Assembly: GCF_029626175.1 (NCBI RefSeq) | Contig: NZ_JARUBM010000002.1 | Span: 5,473,001 to 5,537,000, forward strand | From: Micromonospora sp. WMMD1082 | GTDB taxonomy: Bacteria; Actinomycetota; Actinomycetes; Mycobacteriales; Micromonosporaceae | Reading direction: 5' to 3' | DNA: 64,000 bases | Shown here: one piece after another, positions 26,743 through 34,861 of the stretch | Numbering within the stretch: position 1 is the stretch's first letter | Layout of the letters: each line of letters begins with the position of its first letter | Position numbers and translations under genes: made by a program | The notes under the pieces: model-generated | Database searches by the model: none | Told to the model about the DNA's origin: nothing | The model's input: the letters and a program-made list of their open reading frames with translations, nothing else

Positions 26743-27186
26743 TCAGCCCTGGCCGCTGCCGTTCAGCAGGGCGAGGCCGGTCTCCGGGTCGAACCTCTTG
26801 GTGAGGTTCCCGCCGACCTCGGTGATGATCACCTCAAGGGTGGGCCAGACCTCGCCGCGCAGCAGATGCCCGCCGACCGTCGTGCCGTCCCGGCGGCCGA
26901 GCACGGCGTGCACGTGCAGCGCCGGCTCGCCCTGATCCTCGGCGATGTCCCCGAGCAGGGAGAGCACCTCGACCTGTTCCGGAACGGGAATGCGAAGATA
27001 GTCGCGCGCCTGGCGGTCGAAGTAGCCGACCTCGGCGCGATGGAAGCCACCGACCGCCGTGACCCGGGCCCCCCGTACGCCGGCGCCCTTCGCCACCTCG
27101 TTGACGACGGCGACCGCCTCCTCGCCCTTGTCGACCGCGACCACGATCACCCGGTGGCCACCGTCGGTCAGCTCGATCGTGCGCAT
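26743..27186 (-). CDS. PPC/DUF296 domain protein
   Basis: A 147-residue single-domain PCC/PPC protein. It has VAVVNEVAKGAGVRGARVTA, then FHRAEVGYFDR, and the conserved metal-binding stretch GEPALHVHAVLGRRDGTTVG with HVH histidines, followed by GHLLRGEVWPTLEVIITEVG. Bacterial stand-alone PPC proteins form trimers and bind metal; plant fusions bind AT-rich DNA. ATG 27186 is chosen because GGAGGAGGGG lies just upstream; longer in-frame starts have none. Divergent from the DUF4184 gene. Confidence 0.88.
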   Translation of the reverse strand: MRTIELTDGGHRVIVVAVDKGEEAVAVVNEVAKGAGVRGARVTAVGGFHRAEVGYFDRQARDYLRIPVPEQVEVLSLLGDIAEDQGEPALHVHAVLGRRDGTTVGGHLLRGEVWPTLEVIITEVGGNLTKRFDPETGLALLNGSGQG

Positions 27187-27291
27187 GGCCGGCCCCTCCT
27201 CCCACGACGAACCATCGGCCCGCCTGCCGGTCGGCTTACCCGCTACCCGCCGATCCTCACCGGTCAGCGAAGCTCGGACTAAGCTCCGCGC

Positions 27292-28035
27292 GTGCCACTG
27301 ACCTTTCCCGCACACCCGGCGCCGGTGCTGGCGCTGAAGATGTGGCGGCCACGATGGTGCGACGGCGTCGCGTTGGGCACCGGCGCGGTGGCACCGGACG
27401 TCGTCTACCTGGCGGCCGGACCCAGCGGCGAGAGCTTCGCCGACACCCACTCCTGGCCCGCCCTGTTCTGGTGGTGCCTGCCGGTGGCGCTGGCGTACGC
27501 GGCGGCCTTTCGGTTCTGCGCCGACGGCATCCTGGCCCACCTGCCCGGCGACCGCTGGTTCGGTTGGCGCGGCCACGGCTCGGTGGCCCGGTGGCCGCAC
27601 CGCTGGTGGATCGCGGTCAGCTCGGCGCTCGTCGGCGCGGCGAGCCACCTCGCGTGGGACTGGCTCACGCACACCGACAACTGGCTACGGGTGATGTTCG
27701 GCCTACGGTGGTCCGACGTTACCGACATCGCGTGGTGGACCGTGTCGGATCTGACGAGCACCGTGGTCGGTACCGGGGCGGCGATCGTCCTCGCCGCACG
27801 CCTCGGCAGGCGGAGCATCGTCGGGGGCACGGCGGCGGCCAGCGTACGCCGACCGGTGGTGTTCTGGGTCAGCGCCGCGGTCGTCGCCGTCGCCGGTCTG
27901 GCGGTCGTGCCGCTGCTGCCCGGCGCCGCCCACCTCGCACCGACCGTCGTCCGGGTGCTGCACGTCGTCGGCCTGGCGCTGCTGGCCGGCGGCCTCGCCG
28001 CCCGGATCCGGCCGGCGCCGCGGTGGGCTGCCTAG
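27292..28035 (+). CDS. DUF4184 family membrane protein
   Basis: A 247-residue membrane protein opening LTFPAHPAPVLAL, then GVALGTGAVAPDVVYL, the usual DUF4184 N-terminal signature with conserved His and Asp. It has about five transmembrane helices. Histidines and aspartates lie in the loops: SSALVGAASHLAWDWLTHTD, reminiscent of membrane hydrolases such as YdjM/LexA-regulated proteins. GTG 27292 is the first start. Function unknown. Confidence 0.8.
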   Translation: MPLTFPAHPAPVLALKMWRPRWCDGVALGTGAVAPDVVYLAAGPSGESFADTHSWPALFWWCLPVALAYAAAFRFCADGILAHLPGDRWFGWRGHGSVARWPHRWWIAVSSALVGAASHLAWDWLTHTDNWLRVMFGLRWSDVTDIAWWTVSDLTSTVVGTGAAIVLAARLGRRSIVGGTAAASVRRPVVFWVSAAVVAVAGLAVVPLLPGAAHLAPTVVRVLHVVGLALLAGGLAARIRPAPRWAA

Positions 28036-28063
28036 CCGGGCCCCGGTGCCGGCGGCCGGCCGG

Positions 28064-28538
28064 TCACGGCTTGCGGGCCACGGCACCGTACGCGTCGATG
28101 GCCTGGGCGTCCGGGTCGTTCGGGCGCCACAGCGGGATCGGCACGAGCCCGGGCTCCACCAGCGTCAGCCCGTCGAAGCAGCTGGCGAGCTGCGCCGGAC
28201 TGCGCAGAATGTACGGAACGCCGCCGCTCTGGGCCAGCCGCTCGGCACCCGAGACCACCGCCAGGCTGGTGTCGGTGCCGTCCCACAGCACCAGGTGACT
28301 GCCGGAGGCGGTGGCGTCCATGACCCGCGCCACGATGGAGCGGACCACGTCCAGGTCGGGCTCGTAGCCCAGCACGCCCATGAACATGACGGCGATGGGC
28401 TGGTCGAAGTCCAGCGTCTCCGCCGCCTCCGCGAGGATCTTCTCCGGGTCGTGGTAGTCGGCGGGTACGTAGGTGGTGACCCCCTCGGAGGTCGTGCTCG
28501 ACAGCAGGGCCCGGGCGTGTACGAGCACCATCGGATCG
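28064..28538 (-). pseudogene. SAM methyltransferase (DUF574 type), C-terminal half, cut by the island
   Basis: Only the second half of a DUF574-type SAM methyltransferase remains. It begins at the DPMVLVHARALL segment that follows strand 2 and continues through TTYVPADYHDPEKIL and PIAVMFMGVLGYE to YGAVARKP and a TGA stop. The SAM-binding N-terminal half is 18 kb away at 46,987-47,314. Joining the halves at GATCG gives the canonical RIVYVDNDPMVLVHARALL with no gained or lost codon. The frame runs open upstream to 28615 but encodes island and IS sequence there. Non-functional unless the island excises. Confidence 0.9.
28534..28538. repeat. Left junction direct repeat GATCG
   Basis: GATCG here and at 46,987-46,991 flank the island. 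It is either the duplicated target or the core shared by the element and the methyltransferase gene. Confidence 0.7.
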
Positions 28539-28594
28539 ATAGATGTCGGGTAGTGTGCACATGTGGTTGGGTCCTCTCCTGGAAGGGGAGTGTG

Positions 28595-28602
28595 TCGATT
28601 TC
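28595..28602. repeat. ISL3 target-site duplication, left copy
   Basis: TCGATTTC occurs here and, identically, at 30231-30238 on the other side of the ISL3-family element, the 8-bp duplication expected for this family. Confidence 0.95.
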
Positions 28603-30230
28603 GGCTCTGTCTCACATTCGGTGGTGACCGAAGGTAATCGATGTCGTTGAGGTCATGTGTGCAAGATCGATGATCTGACGAAGATGGTGTTCTCGGGGTT
28701 GTCCCCGCTGGTGATCGATGACGTCACGGACGAGGGCGAGCGGATTCTGGTGCGGGCTCGGACTCCTGAAGCGACGGTGGCGTGTCCGGGCTGCAAGGTG
28801 GTGACGGGCCGGGTGCACGGGTATCACCAGCGGACTCTGGCGGATGTGCCGGTCGATGCCCGGCCGGTGGTGCTGCGGGTACGAGTGCGCCGTCTGGTGT
28901 GCCCGACGCAGGGCTGCCGTCGCACGTTCCGGGAGCAGCTTCCGGGAGTTCTGGAGCGTTACCAGCGTCGCACGTCCCGGTTGATTTCGCAGGTGGCTGC
29001 GGTCGTGCGTCAGCTGGCCGGCCGGGCCGGTGCTCGCCTGATGTCGGTCCTGGCGATGGTCGTCATGTCCCGGCACACTGCCCTGCGGGCGCTGCTGCGT
29101 ATTCCGTTGCCGCAGCGGCGGGTGCCCCGCGTGCTCGGGGTCGACGACTTCGCGTTGTGTCGTCGTCGCCGTTACGCCACCGTCCTGATCGACGCGGTCA
29201 CCCGTGAGCGCATCGATGTGCTGCCCGACCGCAAGGCCCACACGTTGGAGACGTGGCTGTGTGAGCATCCCGGTGTCGAGATAGTGTGCCGGGACTCCTC
29301 CGGCGCCTACGCCGAAGCGGTCCGCCGCGCCCTACCCCAGGCGGTGCAGGTCGCCGATCGCTGGCACCTGTGGCACAACCTCGCCGAAGCCGTCCGCAAA
29401 GAAGTCACCGCACACAGCACGTGCTGGGCCACCACCGGCCTACCGCCCCAGGACGGCATCCGGGCCGTGACCACCCGGCAGCGGTGGCAGCAGGTCCACG
29501 ATCTGCTCGACAAGGGCGTCGGCCTACTCGAATGCGCCCGCCGCCTCAACCTCGGCCTCAACACCATCAAACGCTACGCCCGCATCAGCCAACCCGAACG
29601 TCTGGTCCGCGCACCCCAGTACCGGCCCACCCTCGTCGACCCCTACCGCGCCCACCTACGCCAACGCCGCCAACAGGACCCCGCCGTCGGCGCCACCCAA
29701 CTCCTCGCCGAGATCAGGGAACTGGGCTACACCGGCAGCCTCAACCTGCTCTACCGCTACATCACCCAAGGCCGCGTCGAAGCCGACCGCCCAGCCCTGT
29801 CACCCCGACGCCTCACCCGCTACCTCCTGACCCCACCCGATCAGCTCACAGACCACCAACGGTCGCTCGTCGACGCCCTCACCGCCGCCTGCCCGGAGAT
29901 GACCACGCTGACCGGCTTCATCGGCTCGTTCGCCAGCCTCCTCACACCCGCAGCCGGCAACGACCACCGTCTCGACACATGGATCACCGAGGTCACAACA
30001 ACGGACCTGCCCCACCTACACACCTTCACCCGCGGCCTCGGCCTGGACCGCGACGCCGTCAACGCCGCCCTGACAACCCCCTTCCACAACGGCGGCACCG
30101 AAGGCGTCAACACCAAAACCAAATTGATCAAGCGGCAAATGTACGGACGCGCCGGGTTCGACCTTCTACGACACCGAATCCTGCTCGGCTAACCGGCACC
30201 CTCCGTCACCACCGAATGTGAGACAGAGCC
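28603..30230 (+). mobile_element. ISL3-family insertion sequence, complete (1628 bp)
   Basis: The ends are perfect 26-bp inverted repeats: 28603-28628 begins GGCTCTGTCTCACATTCGGT, and 30205-30230 is its exact reverse complement. An 8-bp target duplication TCGATTTC flanks it. One full-length transposase gene fills the element. The identical ends and duplication suggest recent insertion. The target was the tip of the neighbouring IS256-family element, six bases into its terminal repeat. Confidence 0.97.
28657..30192 (+). CDS. ISL3-family transposase
   Basis: A 511-residue intact transposase. The N-terminal zinc-finger-like part has CPGCKVVTGRVHGYHQRTL and RLVCPTQGCRRTF. The DDE catalytic domain has GVDDFALCRRRRYATVL (first Asp), VADRWHLWHNLAEAV (second Asp) and the Glu in GTEGVNTKTKLIKRQMYGRA near the C-terminus. 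An HTH-like segment follows GVGLLECARRLNLGLNTIKR. It starts at GTG 28657. No frameshift or stop is present, so the element should be able to move. Confidence 0.96.
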   Translation: MCKIDDLTKMVFSGLSPLVIDDVTDEGERILVRARTPEATVACPGCKVVTGRVHGYHQRTLADVPVDARPVVLRVRVRRLVCPTQGCRRTFREQLPGVLERYQRRTSRLISQVAAVVRQLAGRAGARLMSVLAMVVMSRHTALRALLRIPLPQRRVPRVLGVDDFALCRRRRYATVLIDAVTRERIDVLPDRKAHTLETWLCEHPGVEIVCRDSSGAYAEAVRRALPQAVQVADRWHLWHNLAEAVRKEVTAHSTCWATTGLPPQDGIRAVTTRQRWQQVHDLLDKGVGLLECARRLNLGLNTIKRYARISQPERLVRAPQYRPTLVDPYRAHLRQRRQQDPAVGATQLLAEIRELGYTGSLNLLYRYITQGRVEADRPALSPRRLTRYLLTPPDQLTDHQRSLVDALTAACPEMTTLTGFIGSFASLLTPAAGNDHRLDTWITEVTTTDLPHLHTFTRGLGLDRDAVNAALTTPFHNGGTEGVNTKTKLIKRQMYGRAGFDLLRHRILLG

Positions 30231-30238
30231 TCGATTTC
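30205..30238. repeat. ISL3 right inverted repeat plus right target duplication
   Basis: The inverted repeat covers 30205-30230 and the duplicated target TCGATTTC covers 30231-30238. The last six bases of the duplicate are also the first six of the IS256-family terminal repeat. Confidence 0.95.
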
Positions 30239-30269
30239 CGTGTTTGGGCCTGTGGTGTGATCGATGCTG

Positions 30270-31932
30270 TTAGATGGTGATCCGGTCGCCGTAGGCGAGG
30301 ATCAGGGCGTTGAGGGTCTTGGCCCAACCGTAGACCCTGCCGGTGATGCTCCCGCCGCCTCTACGTTTCTGCTGGACGACGAGGTAGAGGACCTTCATCG
30401 CGGCCTGCTCGGTCGGGAAGTGCCCGCGCCTGCGGGCGGCCTGCCGGAACCGGGCGTTCAAACTTTCGATGATGTTGGTGGTGTAGAGGACTTTGCGGAC
30501 CTCGTGGTCGTAGTTCAGGAACGGCACGAACTGTGGCCAGGAGGTCCGCCAGAGCCGGATGACGGCGGGGTACTGGTCACCGAACTGCGTGGCGAACTCC
30601 TCGAAGCGGGCCTCGGCGGCGGCGACGGTGGGGGCGGTGTAGATGTCCCGCAGTGCGGGGGTGATCTTCTGCCAGTCCTTGCGATTCGTGTACCGCAGGC
30701 TGGCCCGCACCAAGTGGACGACGCACTGCTGGTGCACCGCGAGGGGCCAGACCTGCTCGATGGCGTCGGTCATGCCCTTCAGCCCGTCGGAGCAGACCAT
30801 GAACACGTCCTCGACGCCTCGGTTACGTAGTTCGGTGAGGTAGCTGTCGGGGTACAGGTTCAAGTGCACAGGCGCGTACGGCTGAATGTGCAGAGTTTGC
30901 CGTACCCGCGGATCCCAGAAGATCATTCAGGCCATCGACGTTCATCGAGCGCGACCGCTGACCCCGTTTCATGCAGTCCATCTGCGGCGTGGAGCGTGTC
31001 CGCATGGACAAGCTCGCCTGATCCGCCCGAGAGCCGGTGAGCCTGTTGCGGCAAATCGAGACCAAGCCGACCCGCACCGCAGCCGCGCAGCGGCGAGGAG
31101 GGGAAGCGGCGCGGTAGCGCCTTTCTGGGCCACGCGGTTGCGACGGACAGGCACTGCGTCTGCCGCATCCTCGATCTTGAGCAGCGACCTTTGCAAGATC
31201 AGCCGTACGTAGCTCTGCACTCCAACGAGTACCCCGACAGTAGCCGGCCCACTGTTTGGCGCCTTCACCGCCGGTGCCGGCCCACATACCGAGCACGTCG
31301 CGTTCCCCGTCGAGGCTGATGCCGACCACGACGTAGACGGGCCGGTTCGCGACCTGCCCCTGGCGGATCTTCATCACCAGGGCGTCGATGAACACCACCG
31401 GATAGATCCGGTCCAGCGGCCGCTGCCGCCACGCCTCCATCTCGGCCAGGACACTGTCGGTGACCCGGCTGATCAACTCCCGGGACACATCGGCCTCATA
31501 CACATCCGCCAGATGCGCCGAGATCTCCCCGGTCGTTAACCCTTTCGCATACAGCGACAGGATCGCCTCGTTGAACCCGTCCAACCGGCGAACATGCTTG
31601 GGCACGATCTGCGGGGTGAACGATCCGGCCCGATCCCGCGGCACCTGGATCCGCACCGGCCCGACATCGGTCTGCATCGTCTTGGTTCCGTGACCATTAC
31701 GCACGTTGGCCCGCCGGCCGGTCGCCTCGTCGACACCGGCCTCGTCGAGATGCGCATCCAGCTCCGCATCCAACGCTGATTCGAGCACGGTACGAGTGAT
31801 CCCCGCCAGGAGCCCACCCGGCCCCACCAGAGACACCCCGTCGGCCTTGGCCCGCTCCACCAACTGCTGAGCGAACTCCACCTCCGCCGCCGACGGCTCC
31901 GGAAGCTGAACAGCGTTCTTCTTGACTGCCAT
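30270..31932 (-). pseudogene. IS256-family transposase interrupted by a 397-bp insert
   Basis: The N-terminal part (31932 to 31241) runs from MAVKKNAVQLPEPS through VFIDALVMKIRQG (first Asp) to GEGAKQWAGY. The C-terminal part (30843 to 30270) resumes LTELRNRGVEDVF, with MVCSDGLKGM (second Asp) and TTNIIESLNARFR (Glu). Removing 30844-31240 with one TAG copy restores KQWAGYLTELRN in frame. The ATG at 31932 has GGGAAGGA seven bases upstream. With the insert the reading frame runs into unrelated sequence, so no active transposase is made. Confidence 0.9.
30844..31240. mobile_element. 397-bp MITE-like element with 42-bp imperfect terminal inverted repeats
   Basis: The left end 30844-30885 and the complement of the right end 31199-31240 match at 34 of 42 positions. 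Both begin CTGTCGGGGTAC and end GTACGGCTGA. The trinucleotide TAG directly precedes the left end and directly follows the right end, consistent with a 3-bp target duplication. Excision restores the IS256 transposase frame exactly. No credible gene lies inside. It is probably a non-autonomous element mobilised by an unknown transposase; I cannot name the parent family. Confidence 0.85.
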
Positions 31933-32071
31933 GACGTGGTCCTTCCCGGACAGGATCAACGTCCTGTCCAACGGACCACACCCAGGTCAAACACGGAAAT
32001 CTACGCAGTCCCGTGCAGTCCCATCCCTTCCAAACCTGGGGCTTCGGTCTGGGGACCCGCTAGCGGGAACC

Positions 32072-33094
32072 TCAGCTCGCTGGTTGTCGAGGCTGCGGAG
32101 GGGACATCCGGTTTGGCAGCAGGAGTGCTGCGGCGAGGGGAGTTTGCTGATAGAGGACTTCTCGGCCGCGGCGTTGTGCGGTGACGAGTCCTGCGTCGCG
32201 GAGGACGGTGAGGTGTTGCGAGACGGTGGCGGGTGCCAGGCCGATTCGTTGGGCGAGGCTGTTGGTGGTGCTGGGGATGTGGGTCTCGGCCAGCACGGAG
32301 GCGCGTCCGGTGCCGAGGAGTCGAGTGATTGCTGAGTTTTGTATGGATCGTTCCCAGAGTCGTCCTACGCCGAGCATCGGGTAGACGAGGGCTGGTGGTG
32401 CGGTCGAGCTGCTGTCGGTGGGGCCGATGCCGAGGTTGGGCCAGCCGAAGGCGGTCGGGACGAGAACGAGTCCACGGCCGCGTAGGTCGACGGTGTTGGG
32501 GTTCAGCCCGGTGAGGTGCAGTGCGTCGTGGTGCCATTCGGCTCGTGGGTGCAGGTTCGCGAAGAGTCCTTCCATGCCGGCGTCGGCCAGGTGCCGGGCT
32601 CGGGTGGTGATGTCCGCGTCGAGCAGGCCCCGAATCTGATCCCATCTGGGGGCGATCAGGGTCTGCCAGGCCAGGCGTTGTTGCGCAGCAAGCATGTCGC
32701 GGGTCTTCGCGGGGTCGTCGGTGAGGGCTCGGCGCAGATCTGCCGGTATCGCACGCCGGTCGAGGCGACGGATATGCGCAGTGATTTCTGCGGCGACAGT
32801 GCGGGGATCGGTCGCCTGGACCTGGGCGAGGTCGTCGTCAATAGTGGTCAGCGGGCTGGTCGGGGTAGGCCAGAGGAAATCCGGCCCGTATCCCTTCGTG
32901 GGCGTGGCGAGGTTCAGCAGCTTCAGGTCGACCTCGGCGGCGACGGGTTGGATGTCGCGTAGCCATGGCAGGTACCAGCCGTGGCGACGTGGGTCCTTGA
33001 GCACCAGCAGCGCCGACATGGTTTCCTGCAGCGGCGATATCGCGAATCGGCACCTGGCCGCGTCACCGGGACCGAACCTCAACACAAGCGTCAC
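32072..33094 (-). CDS. ArsR-type HTH regulator with DUF5937 N-terminal domain
   Basis: A 340-residue regulator. The first two-thirds form a DUF5937-like domain (LRFGPGDAARCRFAISPLQE, then DPRRHGWYLPWL and WHHDALHLTG). A C-terminal winged helix follows: NSLAQRIGLAPATVSQHLTV, LRDAGLVTAQRRGREVLYQQ, near residues 265-320. The start is GTG 33094. It is divergent from an MFS exporter with an 80-base gap, the standard arrangement of a local repressor and its exporter. Ligand unknown. Confidence 0.88.
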   Translation of the reverse strand: MTLVLRFGPGDAARCRFAISPLQETMSALLVLKDPRRHGWYLPWLRDIQPVAAEVDLKLLNLATPTKGYGPDFLWPTPTSPLTTIDDDLAQVQATDPRTVAAEITAHIRRLDRRAIPADLRRALTDDPAKTRDMLAAQQRLAWQTLIAPRWDQIRGLLDADITTRARHLADAGMEGLFANLHPRAEWHHDALHLTGLNPNTVDLRGRGLVLVPTAFGWPNLGIGPTDSSSTAPPALVYPMLGVGRLWERSIQNSAITRLLGTGRASVLAETHIPSTTNSLAQRIGLAPATVSQHLTVLRDAGLVTAQRRGREVLYQQTPLAAALLLPNRMSPPQPRQPAS

Positions 33095-33173
33095 GCGACC
33101 ACGATGACACGCGCCGATTCGGCGTGCGCCGAATCGGCGCGGCCGGGACGGCGGTAGCGCAATCCTGACGGCC

Positions 33174-34424
33174 ATGACGCAAGTGACACCGCCTGTCGCG
33201 GAGCCTGCCCCCCGAGCCCGCCTGCTGCGCGGGAACCCTGCCTTCCGCGTGCTGTGCATGTCGCGGGCGGTGTCGTTCATCGGCGACGGGATCACGCTGA
33301 CGGCGCTCGTGCTTCTCGTCGCTCCACGCGACGGGTCGGCCGGCGTAGGCATGCTCCTGCTGGCGAACGCTTTACCGCGCTTCGGTGGGACGCTGGCCGG
33401 AGTGCTCGCCGACCGAATCCAGACCCGCCGGTTGATGGTGGCCTGCGATCTGGCCCAAGCACTGGTCATCGCCACAATCGCCGTCACCTTGCCGCCATTG
33501 CCGGTACTGGTCCCGCTCGTCGCGATCGCCGGCGTTGTGGCCACGATCCGGAATCCGGCCGGGCGCAGCCTGATCCCGGTCCTGGTCGCCCCGTCCGACC
33601 GCACTGCGGCAAACGCCCTGTTCGGGATGTCCCGCACCCTGCAACTGGCCATCGGCCCCGCCCTGGGCGGCCTGCTCACAACCGGGCCCGGCGGACTCCA
33701 CACCGCCCTGGCAATCGACGCCGCGACCTTCCTCGCCTCCGCGCTGCTACTCACCCGGCTCCCCGCCATCACACCCGCCCGCGACCCCAACGCAACCACC
33801 GGCATCTGGGCTGATGCCGCAGCCGGTATCCACTACGTCGCGACGCACCGGCGTGTCCGCATCCTCGTCCTCACCCTGTTCGTCGTGGTGGCCTTCGCCG
33901 CCGTGGACAACGTGGCCCTGGTGTTCCTCACCAGCGATGACCTCGACGCCGGACCCGCCGCGTATGGCTTAGCGGCCAGCGCGTTCGGCGCAGGAATGCT
34001 GCTGGCATCCCTCGCGTGTATCCGACTCGCCCGCGGCCGTTCGCCCGCGGCGCTGCTGATCGTCGCGATCGCGGCCACGGGAATAGGCATTCTGGTCACA
34101 GGCGCAGCACCCGTTCTCGCCGTCGTCATGGCGGCACAACTGATCGCTGGCGCGGGCAACGCCGTGGAGAACATCGGCTATGACACGATCATTCAGAATC
34201 TTGTGCCCCGCCCGTTCCTGGGCCGGGTCTTCGGCACCCTCGGAACCGCCGCCCAACTGGGAGCCGGCCTCGCCTACGCAGCCGCCGGACTGCTGGTCGA
34301 CCTCGTCGGCGCGCGTACCACCTTCATGCTCGCCGGCATCGGCACACTAGCTGTCCTACCCATCCTCATCCACACATTGCGTGACAAAGCGCCCCACGAT
34401 GCCACGGTGTCCGTTGACCGTTGA
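33174..34424 (+). CDS. MFS transporter (MefA/drug-exporter type)
   Basis: A 416-residue major facilitator with twelve predicted helices. The cytoplasmic loop 2-3 motif appears as GTLAGVLADRIQTRRLMV near residue 70, and NPAGRSLIPVLV near 130 marks the helix 4-5 loop of the macrolide-efflux/TMR subfamily. ENIGYDTIIQNLVPRPFLGR near 325 is typical of the same group. ATG 33174 is used. It probably exports a small hydrophobic molecule under control of the divergent ArsR-type regulator. It could serve self-resistance to a product made nearby, but that is speculation. Confidence 0.88.
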   Translation: MTQVTPPVAEPAPRARLLRGNPAFRVLCMSRAVSFIGDGITLTALVLLVAPRDGSAGVGMLLLANALPRFGGTLAGVLADRIQTRRLMVACDLAQALVIATIAVTLPPLPVLVPLVAIAGVVATIRNPAGRSLIPVLVAPSDRTAANALFGMSRTLQLAIGPALGGLLTTGPGGLHTALAIDAATFLASALLLTRLPAITPARDPNATTGIWADAAAGIHYVATHRRVRILVLTLFVVVAFAAVDNVALVFLTSDDLDAGPAAYGLAASAFGAGMLLASLACIRLARGRSPAALLIVAIAATGIGILVTGAAPVLAVVMAAQLIAGAGNAVENIGYDTIIQNLVPRPFLGRVFGTLGTAAQLGAGLAYAAAGLLVDLVGARTTFMLAGIGTLAVLPILIHTLRDKAPHDATVSVDR

Positions 34425-34582
34425 TTTATGAATCGACCAGACGCCCTTATCTGCTCATCGCGAGCTATTCGTCCAAACAGTTTCGACGGTGGCAACATAT
34501 TAAGCGAACACACTCTACTTGACACTGAGGCGTGTCGATGCTACGTTCATTTCTCTGCCCGCGAAAGTGAGGGGAACGTGAG

Positions 34583-34747
34583 ATGGCGCAAACCGATCTT
34601 CTGGAACGCAACGACCGAGCGGCAGCAGCGATGAACGCGATGCTTACGCAGGAGGCGCCAGTCGCAGTCGTGGAGTCGGTAGACATCCTTTCGGCGAGCG
34701 ACAACGAAGCGGTCAGCTTCACCTCTGGGTGGGAAACCGAGGGCTGA
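34583..34747 (+). CDS. 54-residue acidic peptide, possible RiPP precursor
   Basis: A small gene with a strong ribosome site (GAGGGGAA, 34569-34576) before ATG 34583. The peptide starts MAQTDLLERNDRAAAAMNAM, continues with EAPVAVVESVDILSASDNEA and ends VSFTSGWETEG. It has no Cys, no signal peptide and no transmembrane segment. A helical N-terminal half followed by a Ser/Thr/Asp-rich tail resembles leader-core organisation. It is followed by a 20-bp hairpin and then a metallopeptidase-like gene and a methyltransferase gene. The precursor role is inferred from size and context; it could also be an unrelated small protein. Confidence 0.55.
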   Translation: MAQTDLLERNDRAAAAMNAMLTQEAPVAVVESVDILSASDNEAVSFTSGWETEG

Positions 34748-34761
34748 GTCTGCCGAGTGCG

Positions 34762-34806
34762 TTATTGGCACCCCGTGCGGATCTTGTCCGCACGGGGTGC
34801 CAATAA
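34762..34806 (+). terminator. Perfect 20-bp hairpin between the small peptide gene and the metallopeptidase gene
   Basis: TTATTGGCACCCCGTGCGGA (34762-34781) pairs perfectly with 34787-34806 around the loop TCTTG. It starts 15 bases after the peptide stop. Such partial terminators often keep precursor mRNA more abundant than the downstream enzyme mRNA. Confidence 0.85.
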
Positions 34807-34861
34807 GTAGCAAGTCCAGCCCTTGCGGTACTCGATTCCGAATCATCGGGAGACTCTCGGC

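Larger units (their letters stand above)
30233..32001 (-). mobile_element. IS256-family element, disrupted
   Basis: The terminal repeats are GATTTCCGTGTTTG at 30233-30246 and its complement CAAACACGGAAATC at 31988-32001; imperfect similarity continues inward. Without the 397-bp insert the element is about 1372 bp, normal for IS256. Its single transposase gene is broken by that insert. The flanks (AGTGTGTC left of the pre-ISL3 tip, TACGCAGT right) do not match. The target duplication is therefore gone, which points to a deletion or recombination next to the element. Confidence 0.85.

Noticed and set aside
30844..31240. Group II intron in the IS256-family transposase
   Set aside because: It has long terminal inverted repeats and a 3-bp duplication, is too short, and has no recognisable GUGYG start or domain V. 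A MITE-like element fits better.
34583..34747. Lanthipeptide, thiopeptide or lasso precursor
   Set aside because: No Cys in the peptide and no matching LanB/LanC/LanM, YcaO, or B/C lasso proteins nearby. Only a generic peptide-precursor label is defensible.
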